A stretch of DNA of 64,000 nucleotides from Gautieria morchelliformis (lineage: Eukaryota; Basidiomycota; Agaricomycetes; Gomphales; Gomphaceae): positions 248,001-312,000 of the forward strand of contig WHVA01000002.1 in the NCBI GenBank assembly GCA_015179125.1, in the 5' to 3' direction. Shown piece after piece: positions 23,444 to 34,745 of this stretch. The position numbers were made by a program, and so were the translations under genes. Under the pieces are notes generated by a model, which was given only the letters and a program-made list of their open reading frames with translations, was not told where the DNA came from and ran no database searches. Each line of letters begins with the position of its first letter. Position 1 is the stretch's first letter.

Positions 23444-23773
23444 GCTCCTCCTAGTGCCGGAAGACACAATCTTGGGCTGAAGAGTCAGACCCCCACCACC
23501 TCCAGAAATTGTTGACAGGGAGTAACACTACATAGTCAACAAGATCCTCCACAGTCTCCTCCTATGGGGCTGCCTCCAGTTCTTGATCGAGTGGGAGGGC
23601 TATGGCATGAAGAGAACTCCTGGGTCTCTGAAGATGTTGGCTGTGCACCAGCTAAGGTGTGGGAATTCTACCGGACTCACCTGGGAGCACACTGGAGAAG
23701 CAGGTCAACGGCTTTCCAATCGATCATGTCCCATGCTTCAAGGATGTAGCACTCTAGAGAGGGGGGGAGCTAA
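23444..23773 (+). pseudogene. 3' end of another gypsy polyprotein (chromodomain), family B
   Basis: On the plus strand, pieces of the integrase tail (PPPPEIVD-like) are followed by a chromodomain-like stretch, FLIEWEGYG and NSWVSEDVGCAPAKVWEFYR, with frame breaks. Then comes a stop and an LTR. The minus-strand family A element abuts it at 23443/23444, apparently having inserted into this older copy. Confidence 0.75.
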
Positions 23774-24168
23774 TGTCAGGGGACCCCTTCCCAAGTCCAT
23801 TTCCAGTCTCGGCTTCAGTCCTGACCTGAGGTCCATATCTGACCCAAGCACATCCTAAGGGCAGAGCTGAGCTCCTGAGCCTTCGGCTTTGGCAACTATC
23901 CCAGAGTGGCACCAGGGTCATGGGCAGAGTCGCATGTGTTAAGTGAGTGCCATAGAGGTTTGGACTTACATCAGGAGCGGAGCAGGTGTCCCTGACTTTG
24001 AGCAGGGGCACAAGGTATATAAGTGGTGTTCTGGCAGTGGAGAATCTCTTTTTGGATCCTCCTCTGCCAGGTGAGTTGTATGTCATGTAGATAACTCTTA
24101 TTCATCTATTTGGATCCTCTTCTGCCAGACCACGTGAGTTCTGCTGTCTAGGGAGAGTTTCCCTTACA
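23774..24168 (+). repeat. 3' LTR of gypsy family B
   Basis: 395 bp, TGTCAGGGGACCCC...CCCTTACA, with TATATAA at 24016-24022. It shares ends with family A LTRs but little of the middle, so it is a related but separate family. Confidence 0.7.
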
Positions 24169-24521
24169 CCTTCGCCATACCTCTCACTTCAATCTGCAGT
24201 CCTATCAGTTCACCAAGCTCCATCGCCACATCCGTTCCCCATTCGATCAGTTTGCCAAACTCTGTCACCATTTGCATCATTCACCCTCACCTCTGCCACC
24301 AGTCATGACCAAACACCATAATACATCATTACCCCCATCACCATTGGTCCTGGGTCCACATGTGGTGTTCATATGTGGGGAGGTCCCAAGACATATACTC
24401 ATGATTCTCTGTTCACCATCTGACCTCTCTGTTATTTCATCCTTGTATCAGCAGTTGTTTATATTGTATATGTGTCCCTTCTATTATTTACTTTAGTTCC
24501 ACACATCCTGTATTGCCCTTA

Positions 24522-25085
24522 CACTGGAGACATGGCAAAATTTCCCGACTTTGGAAATCTACCGGAAATCCTAAGGATATTCTACATTTCTTCAAAATTT
24601 CCCAGTTCAGGAAATTGGATGAAAATTTAATGTTTTATCAGAGTTTTTGACTTCAGGAAATCCTTCAAAAATTGTAAGATTATCACCTCAAACTCCTCAA
24701 GAAACCCTCAGGAAACATTGAATTTCCTCTGCTATGAAACTAAATGTTTATTAAAGTTTCCTCAGTTTTGGAAATTCTATGAAAATTGGTTTTCTGAACA
24801 TTTGACAGGGAAACTTTGTGGAAATCAGTGTGTCTATAGAATTTCCTAACTGGGAAAATTTTATTAAAATTTTAGTTTCATGAAAGAGGAAATTCAATGT
24901 TTCCTGAGCGTTTCTTGAAGATTTGTAGGTGCTAAATTTGCAATTTCTGAAGGATTTCCAGCAGCCAAAAAATTCATTAAATTTTCATCCAATTTCCTGA
25001 ACTGGGAAATTTTGAAGAAATGTGGAATATCCTTAGGATTTCCAGTAGATTTCCAAAGTCAGGACATTTTGCCATGTCTCCAGTG
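24522..25085. mobile_element. Foldback MITE, complete, TSD TTA
   Basis: 564 bp. Terminal inverted repeats CACTGGAGACATGGCAAAAT (left) and its complement (right) extend into long imperfect arms, so that almost the whole element is one hairpin with a short centre near 24800. Flanked by TTA at 24519-24521 and 25086-25088. CACTG ends with a 3-bp duplication suggest a CACTA/CMC-type source; PIF/Harbinger is an alternative. Confidence 0.9.
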
Positions 25086-25202
25086 TTATCCATTGTGGCC
25101 TCTCTCCCATTAACTGATATGTTCTCTCTCTTTGGTGTAAGTAGTTTTCATTCACATGTATATTCCCTAGTTCAATTATCATATGTCTACCTTGTGCACT
25201 AT

Positions 25203-25711
25203 CACTGGAGACATGGTCAAATTTCCTGACTTTGAAAATCAACTGGAAACTATGAGGATAATCCACATGTCTTCAAAAGTCCCCAGTTCAGGAAATTAGA
25301 TGAAAATTTAATGTTTTGTCTGAGTTTTTTGGCTGCAGGAAATTCTCCAAAAATTGTAAAATTGTCACCTAACAATCATCAAGAAGCACTCAGGAAACAT
25401 TGAATTTCCTCTTCCATGAAACTAAACATTTAATAAAATTTCTCCAGTTAGGAAATTCTGTAGAAACACTGATTTCTACAAAGTTTCCCTGTTAAATATT
25501 CAGGGAACTGACATTTTCATAGAATTTACAAACTGGGAAAAGTTTATTAAATATTTAGTTTTATAGAGGAGGAAATTCAATGTTTCCTGAGGGTTTCTTG
25601 AAGTTTTTGAGGCAATAATTTTTGAAGGATTTCCTGAAGCAAAACACTTTGACAAAACAATAAATTTTCATCCAATTTCCTAAACTGGGAAATTTTGCCA
25701 TGTCACCAGTG
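25203..25711. mobile_element. Foldback MITE, complete, TSD TAT
   Basis: 509 bp, same family as 24522-25085: CACTGGAGACATGG... to ...CCATGTCACCAGTG. Flanked by TAT at 25200-25202 and 25712-25714. The different 3-bp target in the two copies shows the TSD length is 3 and the target is not a fixed TTA. Confidence 0.9.
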
Positions 25712-26125
25712 TATCTTGCCATGTCATGATCATTGTCCTGAATCTCCTCTCTAGACTGCTCCCTCTTAGGAAGGACTGGGATTTCACTCATGAGTCTTCA
25801 CCTCTCGCCTCTAACACTTCTCCCTTCAGAACCTCACTGTGCTGTTGGCAAGGCCAAGGAAGAGCCTTCACTGACAAAAGGATGGTTTGTTGCTGGATGG
25901 TCTTTCCACAGAGCCTTGCACATTACATCATCAAGAACCATGAGCCATTCACTTCGACTGTAGATTAGGGTACTTCACTTAGATCACCCTATACCTTGCA
26001 AATCTTTACTGGTTTGGCTCCCATGCTGAACCACATCCTTCTCCTCACAAGGTATTCAGGCATTTGCTGTGTTCACATATCCGTGGTTCACTGACATGAT
26101 ACTAAGCACCCCAAACCCCATCTTG

Positions 26126-26585
26126 CCATGATCCTCAACACACTGTTTTTAAAACACAATTTGAAGCTGGGGGTTGTACCAATCTTTTCATTCTTTTCCA
26201 AAGCCTGAAATGAGGGTCTAAGTGACAGCTCATCCCAATCTGGCATCACTTGGTGGTGAGGAACATTTGCATTCTTTACTCCTGCAATGTCTTACCACCC
26301 AGTTTCTGATGCCACTCAAGCTGCCCTCTCCTCAGACCCTGAAATCCATGAGGTCTAACACACATGGACTGGTTAGATGTTCATGCATGATACCTTAAAT
26401 GGGGATCACTGGGCATTAACAGGCGTAAGTCTGCTGTTTCTCCCCCTTTTTTTTTTCACTCACTAATTGTTTTCCTCATATTTTTAGCCATCTTCATCTA
26501 ATGTGGCTCCTTTGTGCAACTGGCAACCTTGTTTTGTACCTCCCAACCCCACTCCCTCTTTCTGACCTATCTTGCCAGCATTGAG
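26126..26585. other. Unassigned AT/TC-rich sequence
   Basis: About 460 bp between the old LTR and the solo LTR, with a T-rich tract near 26445. Nothing recognisable; probably decayed transposon. Confidence 0.5.
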
Positions 26586-26590
26586 GGTAC

Positions 26591-27828
26591 TGTCATGACG
26601 CGTTTATTTCCCATACTCAGATGCTCTGTTCTCCCATTTCTCACTCCACCTTTGTGTTCGTTCCGATCGCCCTTGCGGTGTTCGGCAACCGATCCTCGCT
26701 GTTTGGGCCATTTACCATGGCCACGCCGTCAAAGCACGATTGACGTCCCTGAACTGACTCAGCAGTCATCGCTGGGCCTATCACCTCCTCTGCTCAACCC
26801 TCTTTTGATGGTGTTCCTATGATTGGACTGTCATGACTTGTGTATTTCCTGGACCTTGTTATCCCCATTTCCCCTTTCGCCACTCCTCCCCTTTGTTCGC
26901 TCGGCTTTGCCCTCCACTTCAACCACTTCTCCCCTATGTCATTCCCGTTCGCCCTTCCTCGCATTTCTCCGAACTGCTATTCGCTGCTCGCGCATTTCAC
27001 CAGCAGGCACGCCATCAAATACGATCAATACCATTTACCCGGCATGATGGTTCATCACTAACCCCATCATCTTCTTAATCCAACCCCTTTGGGTGTTCAT
27101 ATGGCCAAAGTGTGTTCGCAGGATGTCCCTTCCGTAGGTCGTGCGGGATCAACCCAGTAGACGAAGAGTCCGTGCAGGGTAGCATGTATGCGGGTCCCAA
27201 GACATGGTTTTGTACATGAATGCCTTTGCCACCTTTACTCTCCATCGTTTCATGTTCACACTCTTCCCTCACTCTATTGTATGTTTATTCCATCTACTTA
27301 GTATCATGACTGCGCACCCCTATCCAACCCTGACTCGTGACGGCCTCTTTCCTATTCGCTGATGCCTTATGAGCATTCAATATAAGTAGTTTACATTCGC
27401 ATGTATATTCTCCAGTTCAATTATCATACGTCGTCCATCTTGTGCAAACTTGACCTCACTGTGATCATCGTTTTGAGCCTCCTGGAGATTTCTATCTTCA
27501 ACCAGCAGGGGACTTAGGCATCACTGGTGAGTTCTCATACTTCATCTTCGTTACCTTAGCCTTCAAACTATTTTCTGTGCTGACGGCGAAGGGATTGTCG
27601 CTACTTAGACAACCCTTCCGTGACACCTTGCACGTTACATCGTCAAGTGCCACGGGCTATTTCGCTACGACTGTAGATAGGGCGAGCTCCGCTTGGGCAG
27701 CCCTCTTATCTTGTGAACATTTATTGGTTCACCTATTCGCCAAACGGCATACTTATTCGCACAAGTCATTTGGGCATTCACTGTGTTCACTAATACACGA
27801 TATTAACTTCTAAAAACCAATCTTGACA
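26591..27828 (+). repeat. Solo LTR of gypsy family C with internal duplication, TSD GGTAC
   Basis: 1,238 bp starting TGTCATGACGCG and ending CTTGACA, flanked by GGTAC at 26586-26590 and 27829-27833. A second LTR start (TGTCATGACTTGTG) lies at 26829. So the first 238 bp are a partial extra copy of the 5' part, and the remaining 1,000 bp match the 3' LTR at 36261-37291. No coding capacity. Confidence 0.88.
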
Positions 27829-27833
27829 GGTAC

Positions 27834-28985
27834 CCAGGCAGCAATCTGCACATCCAGATTCATTCCCAGGACCTGGTTTAAACTTGGGCATGATTCACAA
27901 TAGTGTTCCCCCTCTTGAGTTCTATCTCCATTTGGTAGATACTACTAGCTGGTCTCACCCCTTTCATGCTATACCTGACTCTGCTCTTCCCAGCCTACCA
28001 CTCTTACCCAGCCTACCTCTTTAGTGCAGCCAAAGGCAAGGCCACAGCCAATAAGTCCTCTAGATACAGACCCTGGTGGCTGTTTATAACTGTCATATAT
28101 ATGTATATATAGCTTATCTAACTATATTTCATAAAATATATCATAATTGAGACAGTGTCCAGAACCTGTAAGGCATGCTTAATCCTAACCCTAAAGTTAT
28201 TTCTCATAGTCTGCAGCTCCCCCAGGAAAAGGTGTATAAGCTATTGTCCAAACATCAATGGTTATATATCTTCCACATATTATTTTAAACATACCTTCTA
28301 ATCAGATCTGTCAACCATATATAATAGTATAGTAGAGTTACCCATACTTGCTTCTAGATTCTGTCATCATACATCTAACAAGCTTCATATATACTTCTAA
28401 CATATAGTCATCCAGATCCTATCTGAAATTGCTCTGTTATCTCAACGCACACTATGTTTCAGCACATACAAACATATTTTTAAAATATCAGAACATTCAA
28501 AAAAATTTAGGATATCCACAATACACAAATTTCTCAAAATGATGGACTATGAATTCAGTTATGGTTGATATTTTAAAAGATGTCTAATATATCCTAGAAT
28601 AATGTACATTATTGTCAATCTGAACGTCCTGCTCTGACAAGGAAAAGGAGACTGAGATGCCAGAGCCATGGCAAGGCCAGAGGAGGTAAGGCTGCCACAA
28701 AACCTGGTAAGTGGCAAGAGTCAGATGAAGGGGATATTAGTAGTAAACACACTTAGTAGCCATTGACAACCCATTTCCATTAACAATCTCTGCTTTTATT
28801 ATAATTTCCTATGTCTTATTGATAGGTAGCTAGTTTGATTTTCTGTGTTCATTGTTTAGCCATGGGCTGGAATCCTGTTCTGTGTGAGGATAGTGACAGC
28901 AGTTGAGGATTAGTGTGGATAGGTAAAGAACTCATGCCTCCAAAAGTTTCTTGATTATGAATAAAAAGGCTTTAAGTGCATGTTC
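27834..28985. other. AT-rich unassigned region
   Basis: About 1.15 kb of AT-rich sequence with many TATA strings (for example 28095-28110) and no coding similarity I can defend. Probably decayed mobile DNA. Confidence 0.5.
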
Positions 28986-28989
28986 AATG

Positions 28990-30255
28990 GAATCTTCAAT
29001 CAGTCAAGAATAACATTGGGAGATATTTGAGAATGCTTGTAGCCAGTATATTGCTTGCTGCAAGTAGATGTATTTGACAGGCCACTGATACCTCTGAGCT
29101 GGAAAGGAAGTGCTTGACTGAGAAATGGGCATGTATGACCCTGTCTTTGAGCCTGGCAGCTTTAGGATGTTCATAAACAAGGAGGTGAGCACAGTCACTG
29201 ATCAACCTCTCTGGATTGGCCATAAGAAAATTGGCATCCCAATGCTTTCCAGGCATGTCGTTGATTACAACCACCTTGGCAAGTTCAGAAAGGGTAAGAG
29301 GCTCCTGTGCATAGGTCATCCATTGCAATGTCCTGTGGGCATGATCACGTTGACAATCATCAAGCATGTCAATACTCTGGAGGGATCAGTTGTAAGACAT
29401 GTCCAGTCCCTCTGGGAATCTCATTAGTGCAACTCAAATGTCATGCTCTGTTTCTTGTCGACTGAGATTGAGAATCTGTAAGCAAACCCAGAGGAACCTG
29501 GCATGAGAGTCAACCTATCACAAGTAGCCCCCAAAAGCCAACTCACATCCCATGAGCACCCTACAACAATGTCTTGATGATATTATCCCGTAGCTCCTGT
29601 TTCCTTACAAAAACATACCCTCTTGAGACTTCAGCGCCAGAATGAGCCTGTAGGATTCAATTTTTAATATAGCTGTTGATGTCATCCAAGGTGTTGTCCT
29701 CACTAAGCTCTATGGAAAGTTGACCGAGAGCAGCATTAATTTCCTCCTTTCACTGTCCAGTCACTAACAATCTCACACCTTGCATACTTGCCAGTTGTTT
29801 CAAGAGTGGGAGGATATTGTGTCACTCAGCAGAATTCATTCCAGTCCAGATATTGAGCTCGTCAAGGCCATCAATGATGATGTATATTGAATGAAACACC
29901 GTCTGTAGAAGAAAAGCTATAGACTGCTGGAGTGCCGGGATTACCTTGTCATGCCTATCAAAGTTTGGGAAGTAGGGAGAGGATAATGGGATCTGTTCAG
30001 TCAGCTGATAAAGCAGGGTGCCTAGGAGAACATTGCTGTTGCGGTTCTTTTGATTGCCATGTTGGCAATAAAAATACATGACAGCTGTTTTTGAATCTCT
30101 TATGCTGGTGAGGTGTTCAATGACAGTTGAGCTGTTCATGTCAATTACTACTGTTTACCAATAGATATAACCGATACTTACACTAATATAGTCTCTCCTG
30201 TGCCAGCTAGAGAAGAGTGAAGATAGCAGCTGTGGATAGGGGTGTTTCCAGGTAT
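28990..30255 (-). pseudogene. Decayed NACHT-type NTPase (STAND/NLR-like) relic
   Basis: Minus strand, upper to lower coordinate. A P-loop relic AGTGETILV near 30200 has Glu where Walker A needs Lys. Then come STVIEHL, AVMYFYCQHGNQKNRNS, LLGTLLYQLTEQ, Walker B SIYIIIDGLDEL (ORF 29822-30139), and, after a gap, AHRTLQWMTYAQEPLTLSEL and VIHAHFSVKHFLSS (28996-29367). This is the order of fungal NACHT proteins, which act as intracellular sensors in heterokaryon incompatibility and related responses. Stops and frame breaks separate the parts and the effector and repeat domains are not seen, so it is a dead fragment. Confidence 0.75.
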
Positions 30256-30738
30256 GAAGGTCACAGCTGCTCCAGTGAAAATAAAAAATAAAAACAGGAA
30301 CCTGACAGCAACAACAATGATGGGCCTTGTAAAAAGGGTTGATGGATGGGGGCAGCCAACCGGACAGAGGAAGATATCACCATGTTATTGGATTTTGTTG
30401 AGGAGCTTCTGTTGGCAGGTAAGAAGGAGTGAGGTTGGATGTATGAGTTATTTGCAGAGTGGGCTAAGGAGCACAGGCATTGACTCTGATCATTGGACAC
30501 CATGGAGAAGTGCTTTAAGGGGGTAAGTCACAGTTCTGTTGTAGAGCTTGGTACTAACATAACCTCATCCAGTGGCTTTGTGTCTCAACACCCACTGGGA
30601 ACACTAAAGTCCCCCAGAAATTAAGTGTCCCCACGCTATTGAGGGTATTGTTTTTAAACATGTATGGCATCTGGTGTGGTTTGTGACAATGACTTGGATG
30701 ATGAGGTGATCAATATCTATTGCATGAGTGTCCCAAGG

Positions 30739-31010
30739 TGTCAGGGGATGACCCCTTTTTCAATTCCGACACCCCCCCCCCAAGTTCTGCTGCCGACACT
30801 TCTATTTCCACCTCCCCTTTTGGAAACAGTTCCTCCAGTTCTGCTTGCTCCTCCACTTTCACACTTCCACCTTCCGAACAGTGTCAGAAGTGAAGTGGCT
30901 CACATAGTACATGGCATCTAGGGCCGGTTAAGGGTTGGGGAGGCCAGGGTTTGGGAGGCCAGGGTTGATGGTGAGTGCTGGGAAATGGCCCTGCACAAGG
31001 GCAGCCTCAC
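30739..31010 (+). repeat. Degenerate gypsy-A LTR fragment
   Basis: Starts TGTCAGGGGATGACC, contains the TTCCGACA/TTCCAGTTC-rich part and GAACAGTGTCAGAAGT, then GGTTGATGGTGAGTGC. It fades after about 31010. A run of C (30771-30781) is a likely slippage tract. No partner LTR nearby. Confidence 0.65.
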
Positions 31011-31120
31011 CTACTTGTAGAATATCACACAGGGACTAAGGTGAAGAGGGTCCATATGAGAAAAGGGTAGGGACCCCTTGGACATATGGCTACTATGGGT
31101 CAAAACTTTTAGTATATAGG

Positions 31121-31535
31121 TGTTAGGTTCAAAAATTTGATATAAATCTTTGTTGCTCAGTGGCTGGGACTGTTATATCTGTTCCGTCGCTGGGTATAGG
31201 CTGTGCTGAATAAGCTCGGCGAGGTATGCCTGTCAGTGGTGAATGCTGATCACGTGACCGTGTTGATGGGAGAATAGGTTCAATCAAGAGAATGAGTGGT
31301 TCAATAGGGTTTGCTTTTGAAACAGTCTAGGGTAGTCAATGATAATGAACTCTCAACGAAGATTCAGGGAAAAGTATTGAGAACTAAGTTCTGTAGCTAT
31401 CAAACAAGTCTATAGGTACTTCAGGGGGTGAAACAGTATTTTCTGGATGATTTATTCATACATTTATGATAGCTACTTATACTATGATAGTAATGACTAC
31501 CAGTGTTCAGGATACTGAGTAAATGGGTCGAGAGT
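31121..31535 (+). repeat. Partial copy of LTR-like repeat G
   Basis: Begins TGTTAGG and aligns with the first 400 bp of the repeat at 58335-59498. Shared blocks include AGTTCTGTAGCTATCAAACAAG, ACTTCAGGGGGTGAAACAGT and TTCATACAT...GCTACTTATACTAT. The rest of the element is missing. Confidence 0.75.
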
Positions 31536-31949
31536 CTGCGTGTAAATAAAGGGGTGACTTTATGTAGTCATAAAACCATAAAAAGAGATGGGGATACTCA
31601 CAGGGGTGATAGACTTTGGAATAGAGACTTGGATCTACCATACAAAGCTCCTGTCTACATGGTGTTAGAAATAAATTATCTTTTTATTTTGTTAGCTTTT
31701 GTTATATATATAGAGATGATTTAAATATCATAGTTGCGTTTATCACAACAAAAACAAGAGCATTCAATGATAGAACTGAGGCTAGCAACAGAGAGAAAGG
31801 AACAACAGGAGTGGAGTAGACTATGAGATGGAAATTGGGGAAATAAACTATGGAATGGAATAGAGAAGACTATGGGTAAAAGAGAAGACAAGGGGAAAAT
31901 AAGGAAATAGATAACCTGGAGGTTGTCCCCTGGCACCCTGGCTACAATC

Positions 31950-32205
31950 TAGCATAGTAATACAGGCTTGCAGGTAGTAGGTATCCTTAGACTTTTCTCT
32001 TTGGATTCCCCCCTGCCAGTGCATGACTATGTGATCTCTTGCTACTAGTGAGGGTTGCCCTTACAGCAGAAAAGTCTCCCACTAGAGGACCAACAGCCAT
32101 AGGTGCATTTGGAATTGGAGATAGTAACTTGGAGATCACTACCTCTTCCGTACACATAAACAGCCCCTCTTCTTATGTCAAGCTCCCAATGCTAGAATTT
32201 AAAGT
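31950..32205 (+). repeat. LTR 3' end plus start of gag leader, gypsy A
   Basis: The 3' part of an A-type LTR (CTTAGACTTTTCTCTTTGGATT ... TTGCCCTTACA to 32068) continues into GCAGAAAAGTCTCCC and the same leader/gag-start sequence seen on the minus strand at 22800-22957. A truncated 5' end of a further gypsy-A copy. The 31536-31950 stretch before it shows nothing recognisable. Confidence 0.7.
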
Positions 32206-32293
32206 TTAGCATTTTTTAAAACTTTCTCAATCCCAAAAAAGTACGATAAGATTGTGAACACTAAAAGTATGAAAAACTGTAAGAACTGGCCCC

Positions 32294-32751
32294 TGTCAGG
32301 GGACACCCTGTTTTCCAGTTCCAACACCATGCCAAGTCCCAACTCCATTTCCGACTCCACTTCCAGTTCCGCTTCAATTTCCAACTCCGCTTTTGGAAAT
32401 GGTTCTGCTTCTGGGGGAACTTCCACCAGTTCCATTTCCACTCCACTCTCCAACTTCCGCTCTCAGAACAGTGTCGGGAGTCAAGCAACTCACAGAGTAG
32501 GTGACATCAAGGGTTGATCAAGGGTCAGGGAGGTTGGGGGGATGCAGGGTTGGTGGTGAGTGCCAAGTGTTGTCGCTGGCTGTGGACTAGTGTAGTATAA
32601 TACAGGCTCGCTGACATTGGGGGACCTTAGACCTTTCTCTTTGGATTTTCCCTTGTCAGGTGAGAATCTCCTCTCTTGTATACTCTGTTCATTTATATAT
32701 TCTTTGGATTTCCCCTTGTCAGTTGTATGGTAGTGTGACCTCCACAGCCAA
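32294..32751 (+). repeat. Gypsy-A LTR lacking its last ~30 bp
   Basis: Starts TGTCAGGGGACACCCTG and follows the 57659-58147 LTR to CCTCCACAGCC, where it stops abruptly and gypsy-C RT sequence begins. The terminal CCCTTACA is missing. Confidence 0.8.
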
Positions 32752-32807
32752 ATACAGGACGAAGCTCGATATGTCAGAGGCATACGAGCAGATCTGTATC
32801 CATCCTG

Positions 32808-33469
32808 TGTTACGACCGTTCATTTCCAACTTCCGACCTTCAGTTCCGCAACACTTTCCGCCCCTCCGATATTTCCGACATTCCGCCCATTGTTCTATTC
32901 CCTTGTTCTTTCGACTCTATTACTCGGACCCACCGGACCCGTTTCATCGTTCATCAAAACCACATATCCGGTCACCCTTGTAATTCATTGTCAGATATGT
33001 TTTCCCGACCCCTTGTTCTTTGCCATTGTTCTACCTTACCCTGAACCCCCCTTGTAGTCCCATTGTTCCCAATAGTTAGTTCCCACGCATTGTCTACTCG
33101 ACTTCCGCTTCCTCCAGAATTTGCTTAGTACCATATCATTACCTGTTGTCTCAGCTCTTTGTATAAAAGCCTGTCATGTATGTCTCTTATTCTGCAATCA
33201 GATAATCACCTTCGATACTTGATTTCCTTCGCTCCATCTCCTGTTCTTAGCACAGCGAGTCTAGCAAGATCTCAGCCTCTCTCCGCCTTCCGTCTTCCGC
33301 CTCCCGCCTCAGTTCCAACTCAAGTTCCGACCAACCTCTAGTTCAGTACTTTCTGACTTCCGACTCATTTCCGAAATACTTAGGACGATAGTTCATTGGG
33401 GGCGCAACCTACAAGTTGAAGCCGCTGTCCTTTCCAGTTCCGACTTAGCGGAAATCTCGATACGTAACA
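32808..33469 (+). repeat. Solo LTR (family E), TSD TCCTG, inside gypsy-C RT
   Basis: 662 bp, TGTTACG...CGTAACA, flanked by TCCTG at 32803-32807 and 33470-33474. Removing it and one TSD restores the RT reading (ICIHP then EDIPKT). It contains a TATAAAAG box near 33162. Confidence 0.93.
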
Positions 33470-34323
33470 TCCTGAAGACATCCCAAAGACAGCCTTTGCA
33501 ACGATCCTTGGCATGTTTAGGAGCCAAGTGATACAGATGGGAGATTGTAATGCTCCATTGATGTTTCAATGTCTTATGACATTGATATTCCATGACTGCA
33601 TAGGTCGCTTCATCCATGTATACATGGACAACATATTTATATTCTCGCACTTGATACAAGAGCACGAGGAGCATCTCTGCATAGTCTTTGGCAGACTATG
33701 GAGTAGTCATCTCTTCTTAAGCAAAAACAAGGTTGATCTCTATTCAGAACGAATGGAGTGCCTTGGCCATATCATAGATGGCCAAGGAGTTCACGTGGAT
33801 GGTGATAAAATGAAACACATCCACGAATGGAGGAGGCCCCGTACGTTTAATGACATAAAGAGGTTCCTTGGCCTCGTCCAATACCTGGCACACTACATGC
33901 CTGATGTCAGTGCATACACCACCCTATTATCGGGATGCATGCGCAACAACCATCTATTTGAATGGATGCCCATGCTGGACAACTGCTTCCAGAGCATAAG
34001 AGCATTGGCCTGCAAGGCCCCAATCCTACGTCCAATCGACGTACAGAACACGGACCCAATATGGGTCATTGCCAACGGTTCAAAGTCTGGTGTCAGAGCC
34101 ATCTATGGCCAAGGACCAGACTGGAAAACATGTCAGCCAACTGGCCTCTTGTCAAAGAAATTCAGTATTGCTCAGCAACACTACAGAACACACAAGCACA
34201 AAACCATCACCATGCTCAAAGCCCTCATGAAATGGGAGAACAAACTCCCAGGGCAAAAGTTCACCCTAGTCACGGACCACAAGGGTCTCAAATACTTCGA
34301 GACCCAGAAGAATCTGTCAGACA

Positions 34324-34745
34324 TGTTATGAAGTAAGGATCATCTGGTATTTTTCCTGCTATTTCTACTATTTTTCCTAGCCTTCTAGGTAGTATTCGTC
34401 TGTTTGTCACGCTTGTGTCACCTGTCACCAGTGCTAACACCGGTGATTGCCACTCCGGTGTTCCATGACATTCTACCGGTTTCCACCGCTATGTCCATCA
34501 TATACAAGTACTAGATCATTAGTTACAAACAATCTAATGGTTTTTAGCCCATCACTCCCATGAGGAGTCCGGTTGTTGAGCTCTGAGTTTACAGTGTCCT
34601 TATTGCTAGTGTTTCGGTTTGTTCTCGTTGTCCTGTGCCGTGAGATTGGCTATCCTTCCTTCACTCATGTTCGCATTAACTTGCATTCTCTTATTCTGGT
34701 TTTGTTAGTCACAGCGACGCCAATCCTTCTCATACACCAATTACA
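34324..34745 (+). repeat. Solo LTR (family F), TSD AGACA, inside gypsy-C RNase H
   Basis: 422 bp from TGTTATGAAG to CAATTACA, flanked by AGACA at 34319-34323 and 34746-34750. Removing it and one TSD restores the RNase H frame (NLSD then RQVR). Confidence 0.9.

Larger units (their letters stand above)
24169..26125 (+). repeat. Old, diverged gypsy-C-type LTR interrupted by two MITEs
   Basis: Parts align with the long LTRs at 26591-27828 and 36261-37291. Examples are the GTGTTCATATG...GGTCCCAAGACAT part near 24370 and the AGTAGTTTTCATTCACATGTATATTCCC...TATCATATGTC part at 25140-25190. A third is CCTTGCACATTACATCATCAAG...GACTGTAGAT near 25915, ending near GGCATTTGCTGTGTTCAC. The similarity is weak and the outer ends uncertain. 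Confidence 0.5.

Noticed and set aside
23774-24168. Part of the gypsy A LTR
   Set aside because: Only the ends are shared with gypsy A LTRs; the middle and length differ, so I treat it as a separate family.
30769-30782. Run of C as a functional signal
   Set aside because: Short homopolymer inside a decayed LTR; most likely slippage.
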